NCBI RefSeq assembly: GCF_037890675.1
Contig: NZ_CP149574.1
Coordinates: 4,502,874-4,566,873, forward strand
Length of the DNA: 64,000 bases
Source of the DNA: Methylovirgula sp. 4M-Z18
Lineage (GTDB): Bacteria > Pseudomonadota > Alphaproteobacteria > Rhizobiales > Beijerinckiaceae
Reading direction: 5' to 3'
Position numbers and translations under genes: made by a program. Positions 17,229 to 26,572 of this stretch are shown here, one piece after another. The notes under the pieces were generated by a model, which did not search any database, had not been told where the DNA came from, and saw only the letters and a list, made by a program, of their open reading frames with translations. Numbering within the stretch: position 1 is the first letter of the stretch; each line of letters begins with the position of its first letter.

Positions 17229-17933
17229 ATGCGTGAGATCATTCTCGATACCGAAACGACGGGGCTCGATCCCAACAAGGGCGATCGGCTCGTCGAAATC
17301 GGCTGTGTCGAAATCGTCAATCAGATCCCTTCGGGCCAGACCTACCACGTCTATATCAATCCGGAACGCGACATGCCGATGGAGGCGTTCAACGTGCACG
17401 GCCTGTCGAGCGAGTTCCTGAGCGACAAGCCAGTGTTTACCGCTGTCGTCGACGACTTTCTCGCCTTCATCAGCAACGCGCGCTTGGTCATTCACAACGC
17501 CGAATTCGATATGCGTTTCATCAATGCCGAATTGAAACGCGCCGGGCGCGAGACGATCGGCATGGAGAATGTGGTCGATACGCTGGCGATCGCGCGGCGC
17601 AAGCATCCAGGCGCGCCCAACAATCTCGATGCCCTGTGCCAGCGCTATCGCATCGACAATTCGCGCCGCACCAAGCACGGCGCATTGATGGACGCGGAGA
17701 TTCTCGCCGAAGTCTATGCCGAGCTGAGCGGCGGCCGGCAGGCCGCGCTTGGATTGAGCTCCAACGTGGTGGCGATGCGCCAGGAGGCGGGCAAGTCGCG
17801 GGTCAAGACGCGCCCCACGCCGTTGCCGCCGCGCGTGACCGACGAAGAGCTTGCCGCCCATCGCACCTTCGTCGCGACGCTCGGCGAACAATCTATTTGG
17901 GCGCAATATTCAAAAGAAAAAACGGACCAGTGA
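17229..17933 (+). CDS. dnaQ: DNA polymerase III subunit epsilon (proofreading exonuclease)
   Basis: 234 residues from the chosen ATG (MREIILDTETTGLD). It is the 3'-5' exonuclease of the replicase core. The DEDDh residues lie in DTET (7-10), NAEFDMRFINAE and HGALMDAEI. A TTG at 17220 would add three residues (MIT); both are possible, but the ATG form is the usual start. A terminator hairpin overlaps the last codons. The final ~55 residues are the polymerase-binding tail. Confidence 0.93.
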   Translation: MREIILDTETTGLDPNKGDRLVEIGCVEIVNQIPSGQTYHVYINPERDMPMEAFNVHGLSSEFLSDKPVFTAVVDDFLAFISNARLVIHNAEFDMRFINAELKRAGRETIGMENVVDTLAIARRKHPGAPNNLDALCQRYRIDNSRRTKHGALMDAEILAEVYAELSGGRQAALGLSSNVVAMRQEAGKSRVKTRPTPLPPRVTDEELAAHRTFVATLGEQSIWAQYSKEKTDQ

Positions 17934-17946
17934 AAGGGTCCGTTTT
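17919..17946. terminator. Bidirectional terminator between dnaQ and secB
   Basis: AAAACGGACC and GGTCCGTTTT form a perfect 10-base stem with an 8-base loop, T-rich on both strands, at the junction of convergent dnaQ and secB. It begins within the dnaQ coding end. Confidence 0.8.
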
Positions 17947-17970
17947 CGCGCTATACGGCTGCTTTTTCGC

Positions 17971-18450
17971 TCAAGTCTTGGCTTGCACCGCGGCCGACTC
18001 CGCCATGCGTTGGGCGTAGAGCGAGGCAAAGTCGATCGGGTCGAGATTGAGCGGCGGGAAACCGCCATTGGAGACCGTGGAGGAGATGATCTGCCGGGCG
18101 AAGGGGAAGAGGAGCCGCGGGCATTCGATCATGACGACCGGATGTACATGTTCCTGCGGGAAATTCGCCACCCGGAAAATGCCGGCATAATCGAGTTCGA
18201 ATTTGAACAAGGGCTTGGCGGCATCGCCGGCGAAGCCTTCGATCATCAAATTGACCTCGAAAAGGTGATCGCCCACCTGCTTGCCGTTCACATTGACATT
18301 CACGGAAAGGCCCGGTTGGCCTTGCTGGCCCTCCAAGGATTGCGGCGCGCGCGGGTTCTCGAAGGACAGGTCCTTAATATATTGCGCGAGAACGGCGAGT
18401 TGCGGGGCAGCCTCGGTGTCTTGGGCGGCTTTGCCATTGGCCTCGGCCAT
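17971..18450 (-). CDS. secB: Protein-export chaperone SecB
   Basis: 159 residues, the normal size. A tetrameric cytoplasmic chaperone that keeps preproteins unfolded and passes them to SecA. Typical segments are YIKDLSFENPRAPQSL and FPPLNLDPIDFASLYAQRM near the end. It starts at MAEANGKAAQDTEAAPQ (18450) and converges with dnaQ; fxsA is upstream on the same strand at a 140-base distance. Confidence 0.95.
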   Translation of the reverse strand: MAEANGKAAQDTEAAPQLAVLAQYIKDLSFENPRAPQSLEGQQGQPGLSVNVNVNGKQVGDHLFEVNLMIEGFAGDAAKPLFKFELDYAGIFRVANFPQEHVHPVVMIECPRLLFPFARQIISSTVSNGGFPPLNLDPIDFASLYAQRMAESAAVQAKT

Positions 18451-18590
18451 GGGAGGTCTCCTCAGGGTGGGAAATCGTGCGAATCTACGGTTGGCCTAGG
18501 TTCCGTGCCCTAGCGCCGCCGCCGCGTAGCACGGATGATCACAGCGAACAAGGTGGGACCGGTGCGCAAAAAGCGGGCCGCGTTCCACTC

Positions 18591-19031
18591 CTATCGCGGC
18601 TCGTCGACAGGCTTCCACAGATCGGCGGAAAGATCGACCACCTTGGGTTGTTTGGGCGCGCGCGGGGCGGTAAAGGCTGGCGCCGGCGCCAAGCGGCCGG
18701 TCAGCCATTGCCGGATGACCGGTAGGGCGAGGACGAAGCCCACGACGTCGGAAAGAAATCCCGGCAAAATCAACAGAATAGCGCCAATCGCCGTCAATGT
18801 GCCGTCGACCACCGCGCTTTCGCGCAGCACGCCGCCGTCCAAATTGCGGCGCAAGGCGGCGATCGTGTCCTGGCCGAGTTTTTTCAGCAGGAGTCCGCCC
18901 AAAATGCTGGTCGCGAGGCCCAAGAGCAGGGCTCCACCGAGGCCGATTGCCTCCGCCACTGCCCAAAAAGCGTACCATTCGGCCACGAACCAAGCCAGAA
19001 CGGCGAGAATCACGATGTGTTTGCGGCGCAT
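18591..19031 (-). CDS. fxsA: FxsA-family membrane protein
   Basis: 146 residues from the ATG at 19031 (MRRKHIVILAVLAWF), with AAGAGG a few bases upstream; a TTG two codons earlier is less likely. Two long hydrophobic regions, with the FxsA pattern GALLLGLATSILGGLLLKKLG and ILLILPGFLSDVVGFVLALP. In E. coli FxsA relieves exclusion of phage T7; the general role is unknown. Its place beside secB and timA is conserved in Rhizobiales. Confidence 0.85.
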   Translation of the reverse strand: MRRKHIVILAVLAWFVAEWYAFWAVAEAIGLGGALLLGLATSILGGLLLKKLGQDTIAALRRNLDGGVLRESAVVDGTLTAIGAILLILPGFLSDVVGFVLALPVIRQWLTGRLAPAPAFTAPRAPKQPKVVDLSADLWKPVDEPR

Positions 19032-19216
19032 GATCAACCTCTTAGGGCGAAACCAACATCCTGCCGCGGAATCCGAAAACCTCGTCAGGCCAGCGGAACA
19101 GGGCTATATATCAATCGGTGTCTTCGCCCGGCCCATGATATATGACAATGGGGTGAAGATCCCAAGGGGTCCCGAGAGACCCTTTGACGAATTACAGACG
19201 AATTAGAGATGGGTGA

Positions 19217-19939
19217 ATGACCGGGTCGTACGATATCTCCACACTGATCCTTGCCGTGGCCGCGGCGCTTGTGGTGTGGTGGCTGTATACTGTGCTCGGG
19301 ACCCGAAACGGCCATGAGCGGCCGCCGTTCGACCCGTTTCAGAACCCGTCGCCCAAAGAGGATACCCGACCGGGTTTCGGCCAGAACACCAATGCATTGC
19401 GCATGCCCGTTCCGGCCAATGACGCGACGCCGGTCAAGCCGATCACCGATCCGGACCGCTGGAAGGGTGTGATCGCAGAGGGCTCGTCCGCGGATAAAGG
19501 CCTTGATGCGATCCTGGTTGCGGACCCCGCCTTTTCCGGTTCGTCATTTCTGAGCGGCGCGCGTTCGGCCTACGAGATCATTCTGACTGCTTTCGCCGCC
19601 GGCGACACCAAAACCCTCAAGCCTCTTCTGGCGCCGGATGTCTACGCCTCCTTCGCCCAGGTGATCGGCGAGCGCCGGGAACGCGGCGAGCGGGTCGAGA
19701 CGACATTCGTGTCGATGGACCAAGCCTGTATCGAATCCGCGGACGTGCGCGGCCGCATGGCGCATATCGTCGTGCGATTCGTGTCGAAATTGATCAGCGC
19801 GACCTATGACAAGGCCGGCGCCGTGGTTGCCGGCGAGGCGGGCAAGGTGGCCGACGTCACCGACGTCTGGACCTTCGAGCGCGATATCGGTTCGCGCAAT
19901 CCCAATTGGCTGCTCGTCACCACCCATTCCGATGCTTGA
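19217..19939 (+). CDS. Tim44/TimA-domain protein
   Basis: 240 residues: an N-terminal membrane segment (LILAVAAALVVWWLYTVL, about 9-27), a linker rich in Pro and Asn, then a Tim44-like domain from about residue 105 (YEIILTAFAAGDTKTLKPLL). Family knowledge: alphaproteobacterial relatives of mitochondrial Tim44 sit at the inner membrane. The exact role here is not known. It starts at MTGSYDISTLILAV and overlaps the start of mltA by 8 bases. Confidence 0.85.
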   Translation: MTGSYDISTLILAVAAALVVWWLYTVLGTRNGHERPPFDPFQNPSPKEDTRPGFGQNTNALRMPVPANDATPVKPITDPDRWKGVIAEGSSADKGLDAILVADPAFSGSSFLSGARSAYEIILTAFAAGDTKTLKPLLAPDVYASFAQVIGERRERGERVETTFVSMDQACIESADVRGRMAHIVVRFVSKLISATYDKAGAVVAGEAGKVADVTDVWTFERDIGSRNPNWLLVTTHSDA

Positions 19940-21092
19940 TGTGAGGATGGAGCCGTTTTTGGGACCTAGCGGCGCAACCCTGTGCCCGCTTGTTTTTGCC
20001 GATCTTGTGGGATTTGCCGAAGACGATCTGAGCGCGGCGTTCGAGACGTTCCGCCGCACGGCGGAGGCACATCTTGCCGGCACACCGCCCTTGCGGCCCG
20101 GCGTGCCGGTGGACGCAAAGTTGACGGACCTGTTCCGCCGCGTTGCGAGCCTGCGGGCGGAACTGGGGCAGGCTGAGGCTTGTGCTTTTTTTTCGACGCA
20201 TTTCGTCCCGTGCGAAATCAGGCCGGCGCCGGACTCGCGCGACGAGCGCGCCAATTTCCTGACCGGCTATTACGAACCGGAGGTTGCCGGTTCGCCTACA
20301 GAAACAGCTGAATTTGCCGCGCCCATTCTGGCTCGGCCCGACGATCTCGTGACACTGAACGAGGGCACACCGCGCCCCGACGGTTTCGATCCAGGCCTCG
20401 CGGCGGCCCGGCGGCGTGCTGATGGCGCGCTCGAGCCTTATCCGATGCGCAGCGAGATCGAACGCGGCGCGATCACGCGCCATACCAAGCCGGTCGTGTG
20501 GCTGCGCGACCTGGTCGAAGTCTTTCTCATTCAGGTGCAGGGATCGGCCCGCGTGCGCCTGCCCGACGGAGATTTGCTGCGCCTGACCTATGCCGGCCGT
20601 AACGGTCAGCCCTATACGTCGATCGGCCGCCTGATCGTCGAGGAACATGGCGTGCCCTTGGCCGAAATGTCATTGGCACGGCTTAAATCCTGGCTGCGGG
20701 ATCATGGTCTGAACGAGGGCGATGAGGGCCGCAACGTCATGCAGCGAAACCGTTCTTACGTTTTCTTCCGCGGCGGCAGTGCCGCCGATCCCGCCCAGGG
20801 GCCAATTGGCGCGGCCGGCGTGTGGCTGACGCCGCTGCGCTCGATCGCGGTCGATCGGCGCACTTGGCCCTACGGATTGCCGTTCTGGATCGAGTCCGAA
20901 ATGCCATGGCAAGGCGAGTACGCGACCGGCTTTCGCCGCCTCATGATCGCGCAAGATACCGGTTCGGCGATTCTGGGCGCAGCGCGCGCCGACGTGTTTT
21001 TCGGCACGGGAGACGAGGCCGGCGTGCGCGCCGGCGGAATCCGGCATTCCGGCCGGTTCGTCGTGTTTCTGCCCAAGGGGAGTGTGCCGTGA
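19932..21092 (+). CDS. mltA: Membrane-bound lytic transglycosylase MltA-like
   Basis: About 386 residues from the ATG at 19932; an ATG at 19947 or GTG at 19941 is also possible. It cleaves the glycan strand of murein to 1,6-anhydro muropeptides. The MltA domain is followed by the 3D domain with AQDTGSAILGAARADVFFGTG. No signal peptide or lipobox is seen at these starts, as in many annotated rhizobial MltA proteins, so the export route is unclear. It is coupled to timA (8-base overlap) and smr (4-base overlap). Confidence 0.85.
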   Translation: MLDVRMEPFLGPSGATLCPLVFADLVGFAEDDLSAAFETFRRTAEAHLAGTPPLRPGVPVDAKLTDLFRRVASLRAELGQAEACAFFSTHFVPCEIRPAPDSRDERANFLTGYYEPEVAGSPTETAEFAAPILARPDDLVTLNEGTPRPDGFDPGLAAARRRADGALEPYPMRSEIERGAITRHTKPVVWLRDLVEVFLIQVQGSARVRLPDGDLLRLTYAGRNGQPYTSIGRLIVEEHGVPLAEMSLARLKSWLRDHGLNEGDEGRNVMQRNRSYVFFRGGSAADPAQGPIGAAGVWLTPLRSIAVDRRTWPYGLPFWIESEMPWQGEYATGFRRLMIAQDTGSAILGAARADVFFGTGDEAGVRAGGIRHSGRFVVFLPKGSVP

Positions 21093-21670
21093 AGGAACCG
21101 CGCACGCTGCTCAAATCCGGCGACCGGCGGCTGAGCGACGAAGATATCGAGCTGTGGCTACACGTGACGCGGCATGTCAAAGCGCGTCCCGGCGTCCACC
21201 GTCCACCGGCGCCCGCACGTCCGGCTCCTGCCAAACCGCCCGCTGCAAGCTCGGCACGATCCAAAACGGATCCTGTAGCGCCGCCGCCGGCCAAGCCCGC
21301 TTTGCCGCCGCTCGTGCCGCTGGAGCGGCGTATGCGGCAGAAGGTGAGCCGGGGGCGGATCGAGGTCGATGGCGTGATCGATTTGCATGGGTTGCGCCAG
21401 AGCGCGGCGCATGACGCGCTGATCGGGTTTCTTCTGCGCGCGCAAGCGGATGGCGCCAAACTGGTGGTCGTGGTCACGGGCAAGGGCAAGTCGGTGCGCG
21501 ACGAATTGGGTTATGGCCGCGAAGGTGGCATTTTACGGCGGTTCGTGCCGCAATGGCTGGCGAGTCCCGAATTGCGCAGCGTCGTTGTCGGCTATGAGGA
21601 AGCATCGATCGCCCATGGCGGGGCGGGCGCGCTTTACGTCCGGATCCGCCGCCTGGGGCGCCACCCATGA
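21089..21670 (+). CDS. Smr-domain (MutS2 C-terminal-like) DNA/RNA nuclease family protein
   Basis: 193 residues from the GTG at 21089, which overlaps the mltA stop (GTGA). A proline/alanine-rich linker (about residues 40-85) precedes the Smr domain: DLHG (98-101), the VTGKGKS loop and the closing GGAGALYVRIRRLG. Stand-alone Smr proteins are nicking or RNA-cleaving enzymes; the substrate here is unknown. It is followed by an overlapping regulator gene. Confidence 0.87.
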   Translation: MKEPRTLLKSGDRRLSDEDIELWLHVTRHVKARPGVHRPPAPARPAPAKPPAASSARSKTDPVAPPPAKPALPPLVPLERRMRQKVSRGRIEVDGVIDLHGLRQSAAHDALIGFLLRAQADGAKLVVVVTGKGKSVRDELGYGREGGILRRFVPQWLASPELRSVVVGYEEASIAHGGAGALYVRIRRLGRHP

Positions 21671-22041
21671 CGCCGTTCGGCGAAAAGCTGCGCGAATTGC
21701 GCGAAGCGCGCGGCATAACGCTGAAAACGCTGGCCGCCGATTTCGGCGTGTCGGCCGCCTATCTTTCAGCGCTGGAGCATGGCCATCGTGGCAAGCCGCC
21801 GTGGCGGTTCGTGCAGCATACGATCGCCTATTTCAACATTATTTGGGACGAGGCGGACGAGCTCAATCGCCTCGCCCAACTCTCGGCCCCGCGCGTCATT
21901 GTCGACACGTCGGGCCTGTCCTCGCGCGCCACCGAACTCGCCAACCGTTTGGCGCGCGAGGTCAAGGGGCTGGAGCCCGAGGATTTGGCCGCCATGCTCG
22001 CCATTCTCGAGGAGCGCAAAACCAAGCGGAAGACGGGCTGA
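21667..22041 (+). CDS. XRE-family helix-turn-helix regulator
   Basis: 124 residues. The HTH covers about residues 5-60 (LRELREARGITLKTLAADFGVSAAYLSALEHG). The C-terminal half is helical (LATELANRLAREVKGLEPEDLAAML-type segments) and probably dimerises. The ATG overlaps the smr stop (ATGA), so it is the last gene of timA-mltA-smr-xre. The target is unknown. It is followed at once by the three-hairpin repeat. Confidence 0.85.
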   Translation: MTPFGEKLRELREARGITLKTLAADFGVSAAYLSALEHGHRGKPPWRFVQHTIAYFNIIWDEADELNRLAQLSAPRVIVDTSGLSSRATELANRLAREVKGLEPEDLAAMLAILEERKTKRKTG

Positions 22042-22048
22042 GGCGTAA

Positions 22049-22159
22049 TACCAACGGTCACGAAGAGTGACCGTTGGTTCCTTTCTTCATTTTTCGCCTT
22101 TTCAAGGCGATAGCGAAAAATGAAGAGCGGTCCAAAGGTCGCGTCCGCGACCTTTGGTA
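22049..22159 (+). repeat. Three-hairpin repeat element, copy A
   Basis: 111 bases with TACCAA/TTGGTA ends. Hairpin 1: an 11-base stem 22051-22061/22067-22077. Hairpin 2: a 12-base stem 22086-22097/22113-22124, with an inner rival stem CGCCTT/AAGGCG. Hairpin 3: a 12-base stem 22132-22143/22146-22157 with a 2-base loop. Copy B at 62118-62229 is the near-identical reverse complement. It contains no gene; an ATG inside it opens a frame into the next gene with the peptide MKSGPKVAS, which also appears at copy B. Confidence 0.88.
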
Positions 22160-22230
22160 CAAGGTTTCCGCGCTTGACGCCCCGCACCAGCAATGCGACA
22201 GGGGCAGGCTTTTTGAACTCGGATGCGATG

Positions 22231-23226
22231 ATGACCCAAAGTTACGATGTGCTCGGAATCGGCAATGCGATCATGGACGTCATCGCCCGGGCGGACGATG
22301 CGTTTCTGGTGCGGGAGCGCATTCCAAAGGGCGCGATGAACCTGATCGACGAAGAGCGCGCCGAGCATCTCTATGGGGCCATGGGCCAGGCGACGATCAT
22401 CTCCGGCGGCTCGGCCGCAAATACGATCGTCGGCGTGCAAAGCCTCGGCGCCCGTGCCGCCTATATCGGCAAGGTGAAGGCCGACGATGTCGGCGATCTT
22501 TTCGCGCATGATCTACGCTCGACCGGCGTGCATTTCGCGACGCTGCAGCCGAAGGACGGTCCCGCGACCGCGCGCTCCTTCATCTTCGTCACCGAAGACG
22601 GCGAGCGCACGATGAATACGTATCTCGGCGCGTCGCAGAATCTGTCCGTCGCGGACATCGATTCGCGACTCGTCGAATCTTCCGCCATCGTCTACCTCGA
22701 AGGCTATTTGTGGGACCCGCCCGCCGCCAAGGATGCTTTCGTCAAGGCCTCGCATATCGCCCACAAGGCGGGCCGGCGCGTCGCCCTCACCTTGTCGGAT
22801 TCGTTTTGTGTCGATCGCTATCGCGCCGAATTTCTCGACCTGATGCGCAAAGGTATCGTGGACATTGTCTTCGCCAATGAGAGCGAGGTGAAATCGCTCT
22901 ATGAGACGAGCGATTTCGAAACGGCGGTGTCGGCGCTGCGCGATGAGAACGTGCTTGGCATCGTCACGCGGTCGGAGCTTGGGTCGATGGTTGTCGAAGG
23001 CCAAGCGACCCATGTGGTTCCCGCCTTCCCGATCGACAAGCTCGTCGATACGACCGGCGCCGGCGATTTGTTTGCCGGTGGTTTTCTCTATGGTCTTGCC
23101 AAAGGCGCCGATTACGTCACCTGCGCCAATCTCGGGGGACTTGCCGCCGCCGAGATCATTCAGCACCTGGGCGCCCGCCCGCAGCTCGATCTTGCCCAGC
23201 ACGCCAAGATGCATGGGCTTGGATAG
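22231..23226 (+). CDS. Adenosine kinase (PfkB family)
   Basis: 331 residues from the ATG at 22231 (MTQSYDVLGIGN); the ATG at 22228 is equally possible. Likely phosphorylates adenosine to AMP, a salvage step. SGGSAANT is the substrate-binding glycine motif and DTTGAGD (273-279) is the PfkB signature with the catalytic aspartate. A longer in-frame start at 22120 lies inside the repeat and is rejected. Other ribokinase-family substrates cannot be excluded. Confidence 0.88.
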   Translation: MTQSYDVLGIGNAIMDVIARADDAFLVRERIPKGAMNLIDEERAEHLYGAMGQATIISGGSAANTIVGVQSLGARAAYIGKVKADDVGDLFAHDLRSTGVHFATLQPKDGPATARSFIFVTEDGERTMNTYLGASQNLSVADIDSRLVESSAIVYLEGYLWDPPAAKDAFVKASHIAHKAGRRVALTLSDSFCVDRYRAEFLDLMRKGIVDIVFANESEVKSLYETSDFETAVSALRDENVLGIVTRSELGSMVVEGQATHVVPAFPIDKLVDTTGAGDLFAGGFLYGLAKGADYVTCANLGGLAAAEIIQHLGARPQLDLAQHAKMHGLG

Positions 23227-23240
23227 ACGAGACGTTTCTT

Positions 23241-24476
23241 TCAAGTTGGCACGGCCTTCGCGGCTTTGGGAAAGCCATGGCTCTTGGCGAGCCAGATCGT
23301 GGCAAGGCTCAATGCGAGCAGACCGGCGGCAATCCAGGGAAACGGTGCGATCCCGAATTGGCTGAGGACGAAGCCGCCGATCACGCCGCCGCCGGCAACG
23401 GAAAGGTTCCAGACCGTCACCAGAAACGCTTGCGCGACATCCGCGGCTTCGCCCCCGGTTTGCGACGTCGCCGCGGTGAGCAGCGCCGGGCCTATCCCGT
23501 AGGCAATCCCCCAAAAGGCGATGGCAAGAGTTACGGCGCTTGGCGACTCGTTCCACGCGCCAAGCGCGATGGCGCAAGCGGCGAAAAGGAGCGTCGAGCC
23601 GAGGATCATGCCGCGCAGCCAGCGGTCGGCCCAGATTGCGGAGACGATGACACCCAAGACCGATGCGCCGCCGAAAATCAGCAACAGCGAGTCGACATGC
23701 TCGGTCAAATGCGCGTTGGCGAGCAACGGAGCGATATAGGTGTAAAGGATGCTGTAGGCCAGTACATAGGTGAGCGTCGCAAAAAGCACCGCCCGCAGCC
23801 CGGGTAAAAAGAATGTCGGGACGAGCCGCACCTTGGCTTGGCGCGCATGGCCGGCGGCATCGGGCAAGGCGATCGCCATCCACATAAGATCCAAAATGCC
23901 GCAAAGGCCAACGATGCAGAAGGTTTCGCGCCAGCCGATGATTTTGCCGAGGAAAGCCACCGTCGGTGCGCCGAGGGTGAAGGCAAGCGGGATCGCCAGG
24001 GTCATGATCGCGATGGTCCGGGCCGCCAGATGCGGCGGCACGAGACGAAGCGCATAGACAAAAACGACGGACCAATTCAGGCCGATGAAAATGCCGCCCA
24101 AGAACCGCGCGCCGAGGGTGATGACATATTGGTCGGACAAAGCGGTGACGCAATTCATCGCCACGAGCCCACCGGCCGCGATCAGCGTCAGACGCTTGCG
24201 CGAGATCCCTTGCGTCGTCAGCATCAAAGGAATCGCGGCCAGCATCGCGCCGATGCCGGTGGTGGCGATGAACTGGCCGGACAGACTGTCCGAAATCCGA
24301 AGCCCTTCGCTGATCTGCGGCAGGAGCCCGGCCGGCATGATTTCGGTGAGCAAGGCGATGAAGGCGGCGAACGTCAAGGCCGCGAGTTTGGCGAGAGGCA
24401 GGCGGTTGCTGCGATCGGTGGGATTGGCCGGTCCTGCAAGACGAGGCTCGGTTTCGAGGCAAGATGGCGAGGTCAT
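23241..24476 (-). CDS. MFS sugar-efflux-type transporter
   Basis: 411 residues from the ATG at 24476 (MTSPSCLETE); an upstream start would lie in the shared control region. About 12 membrane segments, with TFAAFIALLTEIMPAGLLPQIS and the RFLGGIFIGLNWS loop typical of the AraJ/SotB group of sugar exporters. Substrate unknown. A LysR gene runs divergently from a 157-base gap, so it probably controls this exporter. Confidence 0.82.
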   Translation of the reverse strand: MTSPSCLETEPRLAGPANPTDRSNRLPLAKLAALTFAAFIALLTEIMPAGLLPQISEGLRISDSLSGQFIATTGIGAMLAAIPLMLTTQGISRKRLTLIAAGGLVAMNCVTALSDQYVITLGARFLGGIFIGLNWSVVFVYALRLVPPHLAARTIAIMTLAIPLAFTLGAPTVAFLGKIIGWRETFCIVGLCGILDLMWMAIALPDAAGHARQAKVRLVPTFFLPGLRAVLFATLTYVLAYSILYTYIAPLLANAHLTEHVDSLLLIFGGASVLGVIVSAIWADRWLRGMILGSTLLFAACAIALGAWNESPSAVTLAIAFWGIAYGIGPALLTAATSQTGGEAADVAQAFLVTVWNLSVAGGGVIGGFVLSQFGIAPFPWIAAGLLALSLATIWLAKSHGFPKAAKAVPT

Positions 24477-24633
24477 CCAAAACTCCTGATGGGACGCGGC
24501 AGGGGCCGCGCGAGGCCGCCGCAAGCGGGCGGCGCTGTTAAGCAGGAGCTAGCAGATGATTGATTGTGGACAACACGGCCATATATCCAAACAGTTCTGA
24601 CAAAACGGTCATGAATCGCGCGAGTAAGATGTC

Positions 24634-25539
24634 ATGATGGATAGTTTGGGTCCGCTCAATATCTTCGTGCAGGTGGCCGATGCCGGAAGCTTTACGCTGG
24701 CCGGACGGCGGCTGAGCATTTCCTCCTCCGCCGTGAGCAAGGCGGTCGCGCGGCTCGAACAGAAGCTTGGTGTCCATCTTTTTCAGCGTTCCACGCGCGC
24801 GATCACCTTGACGGCGGAAGGCGCGTGTTTTCTCGAACGCTGCCGGCGGATCTTTGAGGAGCTTGAACGGGCCGAATCGGATTTTTCAAAAGTTCGCGGC
24901 AAGCCGAGCGGCCGGTTGAAGATCAGCGTGCCGCTGATGGCCGTTCTTTCCATCCCGAAGTTGACCGAATTTCGCAACACCTATCCCGACATTCAACTCG
25001 AAATCGATTGCTCCGATCGTCTGGTCAATGTGATCGACGAGGGGTTCGATGCGGTGATCCGCACGGGAGAGCCGCATGATTCCACGCTGATTGGCCGCAA
25101 GGTCGGATCGTTCCGCCTGCTGATCGTCGGCGCGCCCGATTATCTGCGCCGGCGCGGCACGCCTATGCGTCCGGAAGATTTGGCTACGCACGATTGCATC
25201 TACTATCGCCTGCCCGCGACGGGAAAGCTGCAGGATTGGGCGCTTGGTTGCACCGTCGAGGCGGATTGGCAACCGGGTGCCGCCATGGTCGTCAACACGC
25301 TGGAGCCGCAATTGCGGCTTGCCGAAGCGGGGATGGGTCTTGCATCGATTCCCGATATCGCCATCCAAGAGCAATTGGCGAGCGGCGCACTTGTGCCTGT
25401 GCTACAGGATCATTGCCGCGAGATACCGTTTTATATTCTCTGGCCGTCGAGCCGCTTCATGACGCCGCGGCTGCGCGCCTTCGTCGACTTCGTGATCGCG
25501 GACAAGGAACCGGCAAAACCTGTCGCCTGGGGCCGCTAA
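24634..25539 (+). CDS. LysR-family transcriptional regulator
   Basis: 301 residues: N-terminal winged HTH (LNIFVQVADAGSFTLAGRRLSISSSAVSKAVARLE, about 7-45), then the LysR substrate-binding domain. The opening with GSFTLAGRRL and SSSAVSKAVARLE is the large subgroup that often controls a divergent oxidoreductase or transporter. Here the divergent neighbour is the MFS exporter at 24476. The ATG at 24634 is preferred over the second ATG three bases on. The gap contains a T-rich, near-palindromic TTGTGGACAACAC; I could not settle an operator. Confidence 0.88.
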   Translation: MMDSLGPLNIFVQVADAGSFTLAGRRLSISSSAVSKAVARLEQKLGVHLFQRSTRAITLTAEGACFLERCRRIFEELERAESDFSKVRGKPSGRLKISVPLMAVLSIPKLTEFRNTYPDIQLEIDCSDRLVNVIDEGFDAVIRTGEPHDSTLIGRKVGSFRLLIVGAPDYLRRRGTPMRPEDLATHDCIYYRLPATGKLQDWALGCTVEADWQPGAAMVVNTLEPQLRLAEAGMGLASIPDIAIQEQLASGALVPVLQDHCREIPFYILWPSSRFMTPRLRAFVDFVIADKEPAKPVAWGR

Positions 25540-25547
25540 GGGGCCGC

Positions 25548-26546
25548 TCACAATTTGCGCAGCGAGACGCGCTCGATCTGATGGTCGGACCCTTTTTTCA
25601 GGATGAGGCTCGCGCGCGGCCGAGTCGGCAGGATATTCTCGCGCAAGTTCGGCAGATTGATCTGCGACCAGACCGATTTCGCCATCTCGACGGCTTCGGT
25701 GTCTGAGAGGTCGGCGAATTTGCGGAAGAAGCTGCTGGGATCGCGGAAGGCCGTCTCGCGCAATTTCATGAAACGCGCGACATACCAGGACTCCAATTGC
25801 GCCTCGGTCGCATCGAGATAGATAGAGAAATCGAAGAAGTCGGAAACGAACGGAATTTCGCGCAATTCCTTGCCGCCGCGATTGGGTTGCAAAACGTTCA
25901 GGCCTTCGAAGATCAAAATGTCCGGCCGGTCGACGGTGACCGTTTCGCCCGGCACCACATCATAGACGAGATGCGAATAAATCGGCGCCTGGACATGATG
26001 CTTGCCGGCCTTCACATCGGCGAGAAAGCGAATGATTGCGGTGCCGTCGTAGCTTTCGGGAAAGCCTTTGCGCTCCATCAGGCCTTGCGCCTGCAGCTCG
26101 GCATTCGGATAGAGAAAACCGTCGGTGGTGACGAGGTCGACCTTGGGCGTATTCGGCCAGCGCGACAACAGCGCGCGCAGCACGCGTGCCGTCGTCGATT
26201 TGCCGACGGAGACCGAGCCGGCGACGCCGATGATGTAAGGCACTTTGCCATCCTCGGCGCCGAGGAAGCGCTGGGTCGCCTTGAACAGCCCCTGAGTCGC
26301 CGCGACATAAAGCGCGAGCATGCGCGAGAGCGGAAGATAGATGGCGACGACTTCCTCGATCGAAATCGGGTCGTTCAGCGATTGCAGCTTGGCGAGATCG
26401 TCGATGGTCAGGGTCAGCGGCGTGTCGGCGCGAAGGGCCGCCCATTCGCTGCGGCTGAAATGCCGGTACGGTGAAAGTTCGGCCTCTTCGGAATTGCTCG
26501 TCACGCGTTGATCCATTTCAGCCCGCCCCCCAGGCGCATCTGTCAT
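25548..26546 (-). CDS. coaA: Pantothenate kinase, type I
   Basis: 332 residues; makes 4'-phosphopantothenate, the first committed step of CoA synthesis. The P-loop [12 protein letters not shown] is at 107-118, and [15 protein letters not shown] is the family opening. A start ten codons later at 26516 ([11 protein letters not shown]) is as good; neither has a clear ribosome site. It follows hisE by 26 bases, the usual place in Rhizobiales, so it is probably co-transcribed with hisF-hisE. Confidence 0.92.
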   Translation of the reverse strand: MTDAPGGRAEMDQRVTSNSEEAELSPYRHFSRSEWAALRADTPLTLTIDDLAKLQSLNDPISIEEVVAIYLPLSRMLALYVAATQGLFKATQRFLGAEDGKVPYIIGVAGSVSVGKSTTARVLRALLSRWPNTPKVDLVTTDGFLYPNAELQAQGLMERKGFPESYDGTAIIRFLADVKAGKHHVQAPIYSHLVYDVVPGETVTVDRPDILIFEGLNVLQPNRGGKELREIPFVSDFFDFSIYLDATEAQLESWYVARFMKLRETAFRDPSSFFRKFADLSDTEAVEMAKSVWSQINLPNLRENILPTRPRASLILKKGSDHQIERVSLRKL

Positions 26547-26572
26547 CCCGAGGGCGGATCACAGTGTCCCTT

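Noticed and set aside
22120-22227. Upstream extension of the adenosine kinase gene starting MKSGPKVAS
   Set aside because: It starts inside the three-hairpin repeat, and the same peptide appears by chance of the repeat at copy B; the family begins at MTQSYDVLG.
22513-24480. A long minus-strand open frame (655 codons) across the adenosine kinase and MFS genes
   Set aside because: Low-complexity Arg/Ala/Asp/His-rich translation, no family resemblance, antisense or out of frame to two clear genes; GC-rich shadow.
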